Shown here: piece after piece, positions 24,981 to 36,103 of the stretch
Layout: each line of letters begins with the position of its first letter
Numbering within the stretch: the stretch's first letter is position 1
Source: Haberlea rhodopensis
Lineage: Eukaryota > Streptophyta > Magnoliopsida > Lamiales > Gesneriaceae
Reading direction: 5' to 3'
DNA length: 64,000 nucleotides
Assembly (NCBI GenBank): GCA_907163345.1
Contig: CAJQUN010000008.1
Span: 12,339,191 to 12,403,190, forward strand
The notes under the pieces: generated by a model
What the model was told of the DNA's origin: nothing
The model's database searches: none
Seen by the model: the letters and a program-made list of their open reading frames with translations, nothing else
Made by a program: the position numbers and the translations under genes

Positions 24981-25580
24981 ATGCCGAATTATGCTAAGTT
25001 TTTGAAGGAGATACTGTCAAAAAAGTGGAAACTGGGAGAGCATGAGACTATAAATTTAACTGAGGAGTGTTCTGATATCATTCAAAACGATTCACCTCCA
25101 AAGTTAAAGGATCCAGGGAGTTTCACTATAACTTGCAAAATCAATTCTATTTCTTTTCATAAATCTTTATGTGATTTAGGTGCAAGTGTAAATCTAATGC
25201 CTTTGTCTATTTACAGGAAGCTGGGTTTAGGAGAGCTCAAACCGGTCAACGTTTCACTAGAGATGGAGGACAAGTCCATCAAGTACCCTCAAGGGATAGC
25301 TGAGGATGTGTCAATCAAAGTCGATAAATTCACCATTCCGGTGGATTTTATAGTATTGGACATGAAGGAAGATGCTGACATCCATTTATCCTAGGAAGGC
25401 CATTTCTAGCAACGGGAAGATCGTTGATTGATGTTCAAGAGGGGAAGTTGATCCTCCGTGTAGGAGAGGATCAAATCACTTTCAACATGTTTCAAACTTT
25501 GACGCAACCATACAACAAGCACATGTATTCTAAAGTTAATGTGATTGATACTCTTCCCTTTGATCTGATGCTAGGTGATT
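24981..25580 (+). pseudogene. Athila-type aspartic protease fragment
   Basis: The frame 24981-25394 contains FHKSLCDLGASVNLMPLSIY, with DLGA as the active-site motif usual in this lineage, then KYPQGIAEDVSIKVDKF and VDFIVLDMKED. A frame change near 25394 leads into a degenerate continuation ending KMYSKV/LPFDLM-like sequence. RT, which should follow, is absent. The active-site motif is intact but the frame is broken. Confidence 0.82.
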
Positions 25581-25689
25581 GCAAGAAGAAGTTGTAAGAA
25601 AAACTTGGGAAGAAAGTGGATGAGACCAATGACAAGAAGAAGGAGAAGAAAGTGATGATTACATCACAATCAAATGCCCATAAAAAACG

Positions 25690-25957
25690 AGGCAAATTCT
25701 GTAAGGGATAGATGATCTTAATGAATAGAGCCAAAATGTTACTATTTCCATGGAAGTCATACTCACCATGGGCTGGACCTTTCAAAGTGGTTGATATTTT
25801 ACCATGTGACACTATCAATTTGAGAGATGCCAACGGGGTACTATTCACGGTAAAAGAGAAGTGGTTACGACACTACCACGTGGATGACAGAAAATCATCC
25901 CCACTGCCCCTTGCGGTACTTGAGCTTAAATGGAAAAAGTCCAGCTTGGTTCTATAA
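25690..25957 (+). pseudogene. Integrase C-terminal fragment
   Basis: The frame 25712-25957 reads LLFPWKSYSPWAGPFKVVDI, then INLRDANG and FTVKEKWLRHYH. This matches the C-terminal domain of Ty3-gypsy integrases (LFPGKLRSRWSGPF type). It is the only pol remnant after the protease, which marks the deletion that removed RT, RNase H and the integrase core. Confidence 0.8.
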
Positions 25958-27393
25958 ATCAAGAACTTTTTCTTATACCTTATCTTTTTTGAATTATGTT
26001 ATGGTTTGCGTTTTGATTTTGTTTTTCATTTTGGTGAGCGATTTCATGTGTACTGTCATGTTTTCCTGCAATACGCCCCACTAGCTGACGATGAATTGGA
26101 CGACAATCACTGACGGTCGTCGTCAAAGGTAAGTGATTTTCCATGATTATTACATTGAGGACAAATCATGAATTAAGTTTGGGGGAGTGCATTACTATGT
26201 CATGCTTTTTCTTTGGAATTGTATCGTTATTTGAGCACCAACAAAAAAATTTCTTGAAAATGAGTTCAATTAGTGAAAAATAATAAATCATAGTAGTGGT
26301 CTCTATTCCATGATGATATTAATCTCACTATGCATGTCAACTTGAGTTTTGATGATTGTGAGACTTGTTTTGAGTTAGCATGTCAAAGATGGGGAATATT
26401 TTGAGAACCTTTGAGTCATAATCTTGTGAATTGCATTTGGATTAGTGAAAATATTTGTGAACTTGATGAATTGTTTTGAGCATCTTAGAGTACCTTAGAA
26501 CCTATTTGATGATGACACTTCAAGGCGAAATTTTATAGTCATGAACTTGATTTGGAGATGATCTAGGCGATCTTTGATACGTTTGAGCCTTTCAAGCTTA
26601 CCTAGTTTATGTCAATCTCTAATGTTCACTTTTGAGCTTAATTGAAAAAGAATGGTATATGTTTAACATACTATTAGCCCCATTCAACATTGATTGGCAA
26701 ACTAATTATACCCACCTATTTCGAGCCTACATTGAAAATTTTTATCCTTACCTAAAGGGAGTTTAATGAATCTCATTAGATGCACATGAATTGATATATT
26801 TTGATGAGCTTATTGTTGGAAAAAAAAAATTATGAATGAGAAAAGAAAAGAATAGAAAGAGCCTTGATAAAAAGTATCTAAATAAGAACCAAAGTGACCA
26901 ATGCTAGAAAAGAAAAAGAAGAGAAGCTCAAATTTGTGCTAAATTATGAACATTACATGATTATACTCTCTTCTTTGTGCTATCCTATCTTTTCTTTGAA
27001 GCCAACACCTAGGCCTAACATTACAAGCTTAAAAAAACATTTTGATCTAAGTCTAGGGAGTGACTACATTAGTGGAGAAGTGTTTGAAAATAGGCCTATG
27101 GAGTGCTCAACGATAATCTTAACTTTCAGTGACTAGCATGATTTGATCTATGAAAAGTACATGAAACTTGAAAGTGATAATAACACACATGAACGTTCTG
27201 ATTTGGAGACGTGTTGCTTGATCTAGGAGAAAACACGACTTGTTAAATTTTTTGATTGACTCTTGTTTGTCTGTAAGTGAGATGTCTGAGCTACATGATT
27301 GATTGCGAATTGGTTCATTTGAATCTTCAATATTGAACTCTACTTTTGATCTTATTTCTTGCTCGAGACGATCAAGATTAAGTTTAGGGGAGT
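25958..27393 (+). other. 3' non-coding internal region and purine tract
   Basis: It contains the lineage-typical pair ATTGAGGACAAATCATG and AAGTTTGGGGGAGTG (about 26153-26188). It ends with the purine tract AAGTTTAGGGGAGT abutting the 3' LTR. No coding sequence is seen. Confidence 0.7.
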
Positions 27394-28798
27394 TGATAAG
27401 TGTGATTTTTACATTCATTTTACTATGATTTTATAGTGGTTTTTGTAGTGATTCCTGGACTATATTACGTTTTTTGGTATATATTTGTATGTTTCAGGAA
27501 TTTAGGTCCAAGTGCATAAAAGTGAAAGAAATGAACTAATAATGATGAAAAAATGACCAAATCGAGCGAACACGTCGAAGAAAGGATGAAATCTCAAAAA
27601 GTTGAATTTGAAGACTGGCGATCGATCGCCATTTCTTGCAGATCGATCGCTACGATCCAGAAACTTTTGGCGATTGATCGCCAATATGTTCCGATCGATC
27701 GCGGATGTGAAAATAATTCCAGAAACTTTTGGCGATCGATCGGCAATTCACCGTGATCGATCGCCAGACGCGAAAAAAGTCCAAAACTTGGTAAACTCTT
27801 CTACCAATATTTAAGGAGATGTCTTGGACGTTTTTAGGAAACTTTGGCTCATAATTTACCCTACAACATCAGCCTCCACCATACTCCATCCCCAACTTTC
27901 ATCATCTACCATCAAAACCATTGAAGAAGAAGAAGGATCGGGAGAGACAGGACGACGCAACAGTGCAAGGAGTCAACGCCTAGCCTTCTTTAGTATTTCT
28001 AAACTTTGTTCTTATTTTATTTTCAGATTCTTAATGTTTGATTTGTTGAAAAACATAATTTTACATTATTATTTGATGATAATAGTTGGCTAAGTTTTGT
28101 TGTCAAGACTTAGGGGATCCCATGTTTTGAATCCATAATTCAATTTAAGGTTTTTGATTGATTCTTATAATTCTTGGTGCATAATTTATTGTTGTTCATG
28201 CTTTTGAGGGATTGATCTCCCTTGAATGATTATTTATTGTGATTGAGTTGAGCATAGGATGTTGCAATACGATATAGTAAATTAGGCCGTGAATTTCAGA
28301 TGAGATTGATAGATAAAGTCAAATACACGTGTGATAGCAATAGATTTACCAAAATCGAAGGCTAGTAGTTTTCACAAAACTTCATTCAATTGATTGTTCA
28401 ATAAGGACACATGAGTAGCTTATCGCAACATTAGTATTAGATTTGTTATAACTGGACCAATGTATAACAAGTGCATTAAGAAAACTCGTCACTTTAGAAT
28501 GTTTGAATTTATTTCTTAACTAATAGGGGAATTATGGGGGATTACATGGGTGAACTGAAGTCTTGATAATTGTCTCTCCTGATTTATATTCTCGTTAAGT
28601 CTTTAGTCACTTTAGTTTAATAAACACAACTAATTATTGTAGACTAAATATAGTTGAACTAGTTGAGTTTGATACTTATTTTCTAGTCCATGTGGGTTCG
28701 ACAACCTTTTCTTAAAATCTACTATACTAAAACTTGACACCGTGTACTTGCGGTATAATCGCTACACTGGAATTTTCTATTTAAATAAATAGCGATCA
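27394..28798 (+). repeat. 3' LTR of Athila/Tat-like element
   Basis: Length 1405 bp, same termini as the 5' copy. It carries six GATCGATC-type sites between 27617 and 27765 at corresponding positions, with point changes that abolish perfect symmetry at some sites (for example GCGATTGATCGCC near 27670). Confidence 0.88.
27617..27765. repeat. Palindromic GCGATCGATCGC array (3' LTR)
   Basis: Six sites near 27617, 27639, 27670, 27691, 27731 and 27753, spaced like those of the 5' LTR. Confidence 0.85.
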
Positions 28799-29733
28799 TG
28801 TTCATGTATGGGTTGAGAAAGAAAGGCGGCAAGGATTGGGTGAACAAAAATTTGTGACAGTTTGGGTGATGAGACAGTAAGGGTTGATGGGTAATGGCCA
28901 AAGCATTTGTTGACTCAATCATCATGTCATCCGTGGATAAGTCCTCTTCAACAGTGAGGTTAACATTATTCACTACTGTCTTGATGACATCATCAAGGTT
29001 AGAATGTCTACAACAGGGAGTGGGGGTTGCTGCAAAGTTGAGGATGGTAGTGGAGATGTAGTAGCAACAAGTTCACCAGTAGGCATTATGGCTTCTACTG
29101 GGGAGATAGTTGTCATTTGGACTGAGGGAGGCTCCGTCGGCTGACTTTCAAAAATTTGCAAGTCCAGAGGGTTTGCTGCAGTAGAGTAAGAGGTAGATTG
29201 AATACCTAGAGCAGCCTGGATATCATGCAAAGTCATTTTCGCAGATTTAGGAGAGCTTCCAGAAATCTTATAACAGCAGTATCCTATGTAGTTGTTCTGG
29301 AAATTGGATCAAATTGCTCCTGCCTTGAGTGCAACATCTCATCTAGCTTCCTGATGTTATTGATTAGATGGTAAACCTCTCTCATCTTCAGACCTTGTTC
29401 CACATATGTGGTCTGTAAACGTTTGAGAATCTTATTTCCTTGCTTTCTTTAAGATTTTGGAGAAGTTGTTGAGGCGTACCTTAATCCTCACCTTGACCCA
29501 AAAAACAAATTTACCCAACTTCTTTTGGACATACTTCAACATTGTCCAGCACCAAAGAAATTTCAGTCGCCACAACAGATGTGGAGACTTTGGCAGCTTT
29601 CTTGCCTTTCCCATCTGGAGTAGATATGGGAAAGCAGTGGGTCAAGAAGTTTTGGGAGTTCTCAAGCTTATTGCAAAGGATCCTGAATGACCTAATGGAG
29701 TGAAGGACTGCAAAGGGATCACTTTCAGTGGAG

Positions 29734-29735
29734 AT

Positions 29736-29766
<31 letters not shown>

Positions 29767-30140
29767 TAGTAGTAGTAGTGGTAGTAGTAGTAGTCGTGGT
29801 AGTAGTGGTAGTAGTGGTAGTAGTAGTAGTAGTGGTAGTAGTAGTAGTCGTAGTAGTGGTAGTAGTAGTCGTAGTAGTAGTAGTCGTAGTAGTAGTAGTA
29901 GTCGTAGTAGTGGTAGTAGTAGTAGTAGTAGTAGTGGTCGTAGTAGTGGTGGTAGTAGTAGTGGTAGTGGTAGTGGTAGTGGTAGTCGTAGTGGTAGTCG
30001 TAGTGGTAGTGGTAGTGGTAGTGGTGGTGGTAGTGGTGGTGGTGGTAGTGGTGGTAGTGGTGGTAGTAGTGGTAGTAGTAGTGGTCGTAGTAGTGGTGGT
30101 AGTAGTGGTCGTAGTAGTGGTGGTCGTAGTGGTGGTGGTC

Positions 30141-30224
<84 letters not shown>

Positions 30225-30333
30225 ATGGTAGTAGTAGTGGTAGTAGCAGTGGTAGTAGCAGTGGTCGTAGTAGTGGTGGTAGGAGTGGTGGTGGGAGTGG
30301 TGGTGGTGGTTGGTGGTGGTGGTGGTGGTGGTC

Positions 30334-30364
<31 letters not shown>

Positions 30365-30527
30365 GAGTAGTAGGAGTAGGAGTAGTAGTAGCAGTAGCAG
30401 CAGTAGTAGCAGCAGTAGTAGCAGTAGCAGCAGTAGCAGTAGCAGTAGCAGTAGCAGCAGCAGGAGCAGCAGCAGGAGCAGCAGCAGGCAGCAGCAGTAG
30501 CAGGAGCAGTAGCAGGAGCAGTAGCAG

Positions 30528-30573
<46 letters not shown>
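29734..30573. repeat. ~840-bp trinucleotide (GTA/GTG/GTC, then AGC) repeat
   Basis: The whole stretch keeps triplet phase. GTA dominates, with GTG and GTC interruptions. A pure GTA run lies around 30140-30220, then a GTG run, then AGT/AGC/AGG mixtures, then pure AGT to the end. It is stop-free in several frames of both strands. It lies in the hydrophilic part of the SIRE env-like ORF, whose frame continues on both sides (minus strand). Confidence 0.95.
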
Positions 30574-30574
<1 letters not shown>

Positions 30575-30874
30575 ACATTAATGTGAGCCTTGGTATAGAT
30601 CACTGGTTCAGAATTGGTGGTTGCAGTAGCAGGGACCATCTTCGCAACAGTAGGTTGTGTACCAGTAAATGAAAAAATTGTTTGGAGGGATCCAGTAGGC
30701 TCAATATATGAATAGTAGTAGTAACATTAATGTGAGCCTTGGTATAGATCACTGGTTCAGAATTGGTGGTTGCAGTAGCAGGGACCATCTTCGCAACAGT
30801 AGGTTGTGTACCAGTAAATGAAAAAATTGTTTGGAGGGATCCAGTAGGCTCAATATCTGAATCATAATTGGAAT

Positions 30875-30913
<39 letters not shown>

Positions 30914-31066
30914 ACATTAATGTGAGCCTTGGTATAGATCACTGGTTCAGAATTGGTGGTTGCAGTAGCAGGGACCATCTTCGCAACAGTAGGTTGTGTA
31001 CCAGTAAATGAAAAAATTGTTTGGAGGGATCCAGTAGGCTCAATATCTGAATCATAATTGGAATGT
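30574..31066 (-). repeat. Triplicated ~147-bp segment with AGT tracts at the junctions
   Basis: Three copies start AACATTAATGTGAGCC at 30574, 30723 and 30913. Each runs through GGTTGCAGTAGCAGGGACC and TTGTTTGGAGGGATCC. Each copy is preceded by an (AGT)n tract: long before the first, about 9 bp before the second, about 37 bp before the third. On the minus strand each encodes the same SLLDPSKQFFHLLVHN-like or alternate-frame peptide. Confidence 0.93.
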
Positions 31067-31259
31067 TCTCGACATCACAGTTAGTCAACTCTGCACCAGT
31101 AGACATGCATTCAGTAACCTCCACGGCGGCCTCATCAGTAGACAGCACATCAGGAACAACGTCTGCTACAGTAGACATGTCAGTAGCAGCAGCGGTTTCC
31201 CTTGATGCAGCGCCATTTTCCTTGTCGTCTTGATATTTTTCGATGGAGGAGGAGGAGGG

Positions 31260-32766
31260 TGGTCGCTATTTATTTAAACAAAAAATTATCAGTGTAGCCT
31301 CTTTCAAAGTGAATCTAGGGTTTTTGTCTGGCTACATTAAAGCCAAAGAAGATTATACCGCAAATGCACGGTGTCAAGTTTTAGTATAGTAGATTTTAAA
31401 AAATATATTATCGAACCCACAGGGACTAGAAAATAAGTACCAAACTCCAGTAGTGTAACTATATTTAGCCTACGATAATTAGTGATGATTATTAATCTAA
31501 AGTGACTAAAGACTCGATATCCAACCCAAACAAGTAGTAAAGAATAAGAATATAATCAGCAGAGACAATTATCAAGACTTTGGTTCACCCATGCAATTCC
31601 TCACAACTCGCCTATTAGTTAATATTTAAATTCAAACATTCTAGGGTGACGAGTTTTCCTAATACACTTGTTACACTTTGGTCAAGCTATAACAAGTCTA
31701 ATACTAAGATGCAACAAGGCAATGGTCATGCACTTATTTAACACTCAATATTTTATGACGATTTATGAAAACTTATAGCCTTCGATTTTGGTAAATCTAT
31801 TGCTATCACACATGTGTTCGATTTTACTTGGTCAGTCTCAATCTAAACCCACGGCCTAATTTATTAGGTCGGATTGTAATACCGTCTGGTAAAGTCAATT
31901 ACAATATATAAATTCATTCAAAGGTGATCAATCCTTTGAAAGCATGAAAAACAATAAATTCTGCTCATAGAATTCTACGAATCAATCAAAACTTAATTTA
32001 AATCATGGGTTCAAAACATGGGATCCCCTAAGTATTGACAACAAAACTTAGCCAACAATTGTCATCAAATAATAATGCATAAAAACGTTTTGCAACAATC
32101 TAAACATTAAAATCTAATAAATATAGAGAACAAAGTTTAGAAATACAAAAATAACGCTAAGTGTTGACTCCTTGCGCTGCTGCATCGTCCCGTCTCTCCA
32201 GGATTGTCTTGTTCTTCAATGGTTGTGATGGTGTGGATGAAGGTTGGGGATGAAGTATGGTGGAGGCTTGATTTGTAGGGTGAATAATGAGCCAAAGGTC
32301 CCCAAATTTATCCAACTCATGTCCTTAAATAGTGGGAGAAGATTTTACATGTTTTTTGGCACAAAATATCCAACAAGGAAACAAAATCTTGATTTTTTCG
32401 CGCCTAGCGATCGATCGCGACATCTCCCAAACACTGATTTTATTTTTTAAAATCTGCACATCCGCGATCTATCGTCGAGAAATGGCAATCGATCGCCAAA
32501 ACTTTCTGGACAACCGCGATCGATCATGGTGAATTTCCTATCGATCGCCGCTCTTCAAATTCAACTTTGTAAGATTTCGTCATTTCTTCGACGTGTTCGC
32601 TCGGTTTGGCCCATTTTCATCATTATTATTTCCTCCAGTTTTATGCACTTAGACCTTTATTCCTGAAACATACAAATATATATCAAAAAATGTAATATCG
32701 TCCAGGAATCAATACACAAACGCCCATAATTTCATAGCAAAATAAGTGTAAAAATCACATTTATCA
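31260..32766 (-). mobile_element. Solo LTR of the Athila/Tat-like family
   Basis: This is the reverse-complement of the LTRs at 21891 and 27394. It opens TGGTCGCTATTTATTT and closes CACATTTATCA. It has an exact 5-bp target duplication GAGGG at 31255-31259 and 32767-32771. There is no internal sequence, so it arose by LTR-LTR recombination. A 52-bp segment (31299-31350) absent from the other two copies interrupts it near one end. Five degenerate GATCGATC-type sites lie at 32406-32550. Confidence 0.92.
32406..32550. repeat. Degenerate GCGATCGATCGC array (solo LTR)
   Basis: Sites near 32406, 32463, 32487, 32514 and 32540. The first keeps the full palindrome and the others have one or two changes. 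Confidence 0.75.
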
Positions 32767-33989
32767 GAGGGGGAGAGTCAGCTGATGCTGAAAGAGCAGG
32801 CTCTGAGTCACTCCCCACTTGAGGCTTCTTTCTTTTAGTAGTGGTCTTTGTGGGAGCAGCTCATGTACCCCTGGAGGATGATAGCTTCCGTTGTTGAGCG
32901 ATGTACTTGTCGTTAATAAGTCTGCTAGAGTCCATAGTAGTGATCTCCCCTATTGGCACAAATAAGGTGACCAATATATGACTGAGGGGAAGGGTGAATC
33001 CTGATTGTCCCTTTGTTGATTCAATCATGTTGCTTAGTACCCAAAAACAAACTTCAAACAAGTTGACATGGATTCCTTCAACAATGGCACACATTACATC
33101 AAATTTCTTTGGCGTAACGGTGTCAAAGGAACCAGCCCTGCATAGCAGACCTTTGGCTTTGATGTCCGTAAAGATCTGGTAAGGAAGCTTTAACAGTGAC
33201 TTCTTTAATGGCAGTTTCAGAATGCTTCCAGAGTTCGAGAAGATGACACTCATTTTGTTTCTAGTGACATCCGAGATGTCAGATTATCGGAGACTTTAGC
33301 GAAGCGGAGTCTCCGATAACCTCTCCACTACTATAAAATTCAATCAACTCCTCCTTGTAAAAAGTGGGTGCCAGATTCAACATTGGATGCAGCCCTGAGT
33401 TTTCTAACCATTGGAAAACCCTTACAACTTCCACGCCAGACATAGTAAGTAAGGATGGCAAATTAACATGTAGAGCGTTTGTGATGAAGTTGGGTTGGTC
33501 GGTTCTTGACGTCATCATTGAGTGAGCGGGGAAACGTTGAAAAATATGAGTCTGTAAAATTTTTAGAGAAAAGCTCGAAGATATATTGGCACAGGAAAAC
33601 TGTAAATGGTGGAGAAAAGTACAATTTATAAATAGATGTGGTGGTTGAGAATGTAGTGGGGATGTAACGTCGTACTGTAGATGATCAGACACATGGACAG
33701 ATGTTAATCATCTATGCCAAGAATTTTAAAAGAATTTGGAAAATGAAATTAATAAAGTCATAATGATTAATAAATTCGAATCCGACATTCAAATTGGTTA
33801 TTAAATAAGGAAAGGAAAAGTTTCCCCTAGCTAGCGTATTTGGAAACATCTATTGGTATGTAAGGTCTACTGGGTGGTCGGTATCCCTTACTGCAGTAGA
33901 CTACTGTGTTACCATCATAGCATCAGTAAACCTTTTCAATATATGCAGATTCCCCCTAAATTCATACAATAACTTAAGTATAATTCCCC

Positions 33990-35256
33990 ATTACACAAGC
34001 AAGGAGAGAATTAAACAATGCCAAGTATTCTACTTTTGTAGTAGACGTTTTGATGGATGTCTGTTTTTTGCAACCCCATTAAATCAACCTATCTCCTAGG
34101 AATTGACAGTATCCACTGGTGCTCTTCCTATCAATCTTACATCCTGCATAGTCAGTATATGAATATCCAATTAAATTAAAAGTGGAATCTTTGGGCCAAC
34201 ATTTTCAGTTCCTTTTAAATAATGTAAGATCATATTGGCAGCAATGTAGTGTGATTGCTTAGGATTAGACTGAAATGGAGCACATATACAAACGACAAAC
34301 ATAATATCAGATACACTGACAGTCAAATATAGTAAGGAACCAATAATACCACGATACAAAGTTGCTTCAATCGGTATTCCCCCTTCATCTAAGTCTGCCT
34401 TGGCAGATGAACTCATGGGGGTGGAAGCAGCAGAGCTCGATTCCATACCGTATTTCTTCATAAGTCCATTTGTGTACTTTGCTTGATTTATGAAAATTCC
34501 TCCTGTTGACTGCTTCATCTATAAGCCTAGGAAGAATGATAATTCTCTCATCATGCTCATTTCGAACTGGTCCTGCATTAACTTATAAAATTTCTCGCAA
34601 AGTTTTGGGTTAGTGCTACCAAAAATGATATCATCAACATAAATTTGGACCAGTAAAGTATGGTCACCCTTAGTAAACTTAAAAAAATGGTCTTGTCCAT
34701 CGTGCCGATGGTAAATTCATGCTCAATCAAATATTTTGATAGAGTTTCATACCATGCGCGGGGAGCTTTCTTTAAATCATACAAAGCTTTGTCCAATTTG
34801 TAAACATGGGATGGTTGTTGATGGTTTGCAAACCCAAGAGGTTGCTCTGCATAGACTTCCTTCTGAAGCTTACCGTTAAGAAATGCACTCTTAATGTCCA
34901 TCTGATAGACCTTAAAGTCTTTAAACGCAACAAATGCAAGAAATATTCGAATGGCTTCTAATCGGGCTACATGGTCAACTGTTTCGTCGAAATCAATGCC
35001 TTCTTCTTGCATGTATCCCTGTGCAACTAATCTTGCTTTATTCACTATTTGCGTACAATTTATTTCTGAATACCCATTTGGTACCTATAACAGTGTGATG
35101 CGGTGGACGTGATGCTAAGTGCCAAAATTTACTTCTCTCAAATTGATTCAGTTCTTCTTGCATAGCTTCTACCCAGTTTGGATCGATTATTGCATCATCT
35201 ATCTTCTTAGGTTCTATGTGAGAGATGAATGCACCATGAAGAAATTCATTGATCAT
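33990..35256 (-). pseudogene. SIRE-type reverse transcriptase and RNase H pseudogene
   Basis: Minus-strand fragments in order: DPNWVEAMQEELNQFERSKF (about 35190), GTKWVFRNKL, ARLVAQGYMQEEGIDFDET, VYQMDIKSAFLNGKLQKEVY, then LDKALYDLKKAPRAWYETL. After a frameshift near 34690 the catalytic motif IYVDDIIFGST is intact near 34640-34610. GIFINQAKYTNGLMKKYGME and the C-terminus follow (34518-34171), then RNase H pieces GYSYTDYAG, DRKSTSGYC and KKQTSIKTST. The end of RNase H is lost near 33990. Several frameshifts disable it, but catalytic motifs are well kept compared with the copia remnant at 5960-10822. Confidence 0.87.
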
Positions 35257-35764
35257 CTGTCATCTGGTTCTGAGAGGAGCAGTAAGGTTACCTATGACCT
35301 GCTCAGGTGGGTGATCCTTCTTCACAGGAGCGGAGGTCCAAGAAGATTTGTCTCTGTCTCCGTGTCAGGAATTATTTGAGTCAGTAGATCAGTAGACCGG
35401 ATGAGTTCATCATTGACATTTGGAATATCTACTGCAATAGAGGTTGGTCCAGTAAGGTCCGCAGCAGCAGGGTCTAGCTCTTGTTGCTCAGTAGGCATGT
35501 CTGCTTATGCGTCCGGGACTTCTGGTTCTAAAATGTAATTAACCCTTCTACTATAATCCAACTCATCATCACAATCATCATCAATATGCGTATTTTCTAA
35601 CCGATGACTCAAATTATTGACTTATAACTCAGAGATAGAATTATCAAGAAATTCATCAAATATGACATTAATGGATTCATCTACTGTTCTATTATTAAAT
35701 ACTCTAAAAGCCTTACTAACTGTAGAGTAGCCAAGAAATATTTATGCATCAGCATCAAAGGCGG
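35257..35764 (-). other. Integrase-RT linker region of the SIRE-type element
   Basis: A broken frame on the minus strand, hydrophilic and acidic, with stops. It bridges integrase and RT as expected for copia pol. No catalytic motif is expected here. Confidence 0.6.
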
Positions 35765-36103
35765 TTAGATGAGTCTTTCCATGTTGTGAATAAAACATTT
35801 ACAACCAAACACATGCAAATAAGAAATATTTGGCTTACTGTCATTCCAGATCTCATATGGTGTTTTGTTAGCTCGTTTATTCATCATTGATCTGTTCTGT
35901 GTATAGCAAGCTGTATTAACTTCTTCTGCCCAAAATCTATGAGAGATATCCGACTCTGCAAGCATAATTCGTGCACCTTCTTTCAAAGTGCGGTTCCTAC
36001 TCTTAGCAACTCCATTTTGTTGTGGACTTCTAGCAGCAGAGTATTCGTGTTTAATACCAAGATCATCTAGATATGATTCGAGTGTCTGATTGATAAACTC
36101 AGT
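35765..36103 (-). pseudogene. SIRE-type integrase, C-terminal half
   Basis: Reads TEFINQTLESYLDDLGIKHE, then YSAARSPQQNGVAKSRNRTL, ARIMLAESDISHRFWAEEVN, RANKTPYEIWNDSKPNISYL and HVFGCKCFIHN. These are the integrase-core motifs, including the PQQNG block and the catalytic glutamate region. It is cut inside the sequence before TEFIN, exactly where TGTAACACCC begins (36104). The N-terminal integrase, protease and gag are therefore displaced or absent. Confidence 0.85.

Larger units (their letters stand above)
21891..28798 (+). mobile_element. Athila/Tat-like Ty3-gypsy element lacking RT, RNase H and most of integrase
   Basis: LTRs lie at 21891-23265 and 27394-28798. Both start TGATAAGTGTGATTTTTACA and end ATAGCGATCA. 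A primer-binding site (23271-23290), gag (from 23431), aspartic protease (about 24981-25580), an integrase C-terminal fragment (25690-25957), a ~1.4-kb non-coding region and a purine tract (AAGTTTAGGGGAGT, 27380-27393) follow in order. The flanks are GGTTC (21886-21890) and TGTTC (28799-28803), a 5-bp duplication with one mismatch. Pol is deleted between protease and the integrase end, so the element cannot move alone. It sits inside the env-like ORF of the SIRE-type element. Confidence 0.85.
20912..33692 (-). pseudogene. SIRE-lineage env-like third ORF, split by two insertions and a repeat expansion
   Basis: The N-terminal part (33692-32767) contains PNFITNALHVNLPSLLTMS, then FYKEELIEFYSSGEV, then KGLLCRAGSFDTVTPKKFDV and MIESTKGQSGFTLPLSHILV. 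These are the conserved core of the ORF that follows pol in SIRE-type elements; whether it is a true envelope protein is unresolved. A Ser/Thr/Lys-rich hydrophilic region follows. It continues across the solo LTR (31259 downward), three copies of a ~147-bp unit, the trinucleotide tract, then 29733-28799, and on across the gypsy element (21890 downward) to a C-terminus RQRPWFGHE at 20912. A clear transmembrane segment was not seen. Frameshifts and stops break it. Confidence 0.7.
18598..36103 (-). mobile_element. SIRE-type Ty1-copia retrotransposon, 5' part missing, heavily invaded
   Basis: Read on the minus strand: integrase (36103-35765), reverse transcriptase (35256-34578), end of RT plus RNase H (34518-33990), an env-like third ORF (33692-20912, split by insertions), a non-coding 3' region, a purine tract (19675-19663) and the 3' LTR (19662-18598). 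The env-like ORF after pol and the AAAAAGGGGGAAAT purine tract are hallmarks of the SIRE/Maximus lineage. Nested inside are the gypsy element 21891-28798 and the solo LTR 31260-32766. The 5' half of integrase, protease, gag and the 5' LTR are absent to the right of 36103, where another element begins; they may lie beyond the window. Confidence 0.85.

Noticed and set aside
29700..30672. Poly-Val, poly-Leu, poly-Tyr and poly-Ser open frames of up to 355 codons
   Set aside because: They are translations of a trinucleotide repeat, open in several frames at once. Only the minus-strand env-like frame has non-repeat flanks, and it is treated there.
32861..33692. True viral envelope protein
   Set aside because: The conserved core matches the third ORF of SIRE-type plant retrotransposons, but no signal peptide, transmembrane segment or cleavage site was visible. 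It is left as env-like with function unknown.
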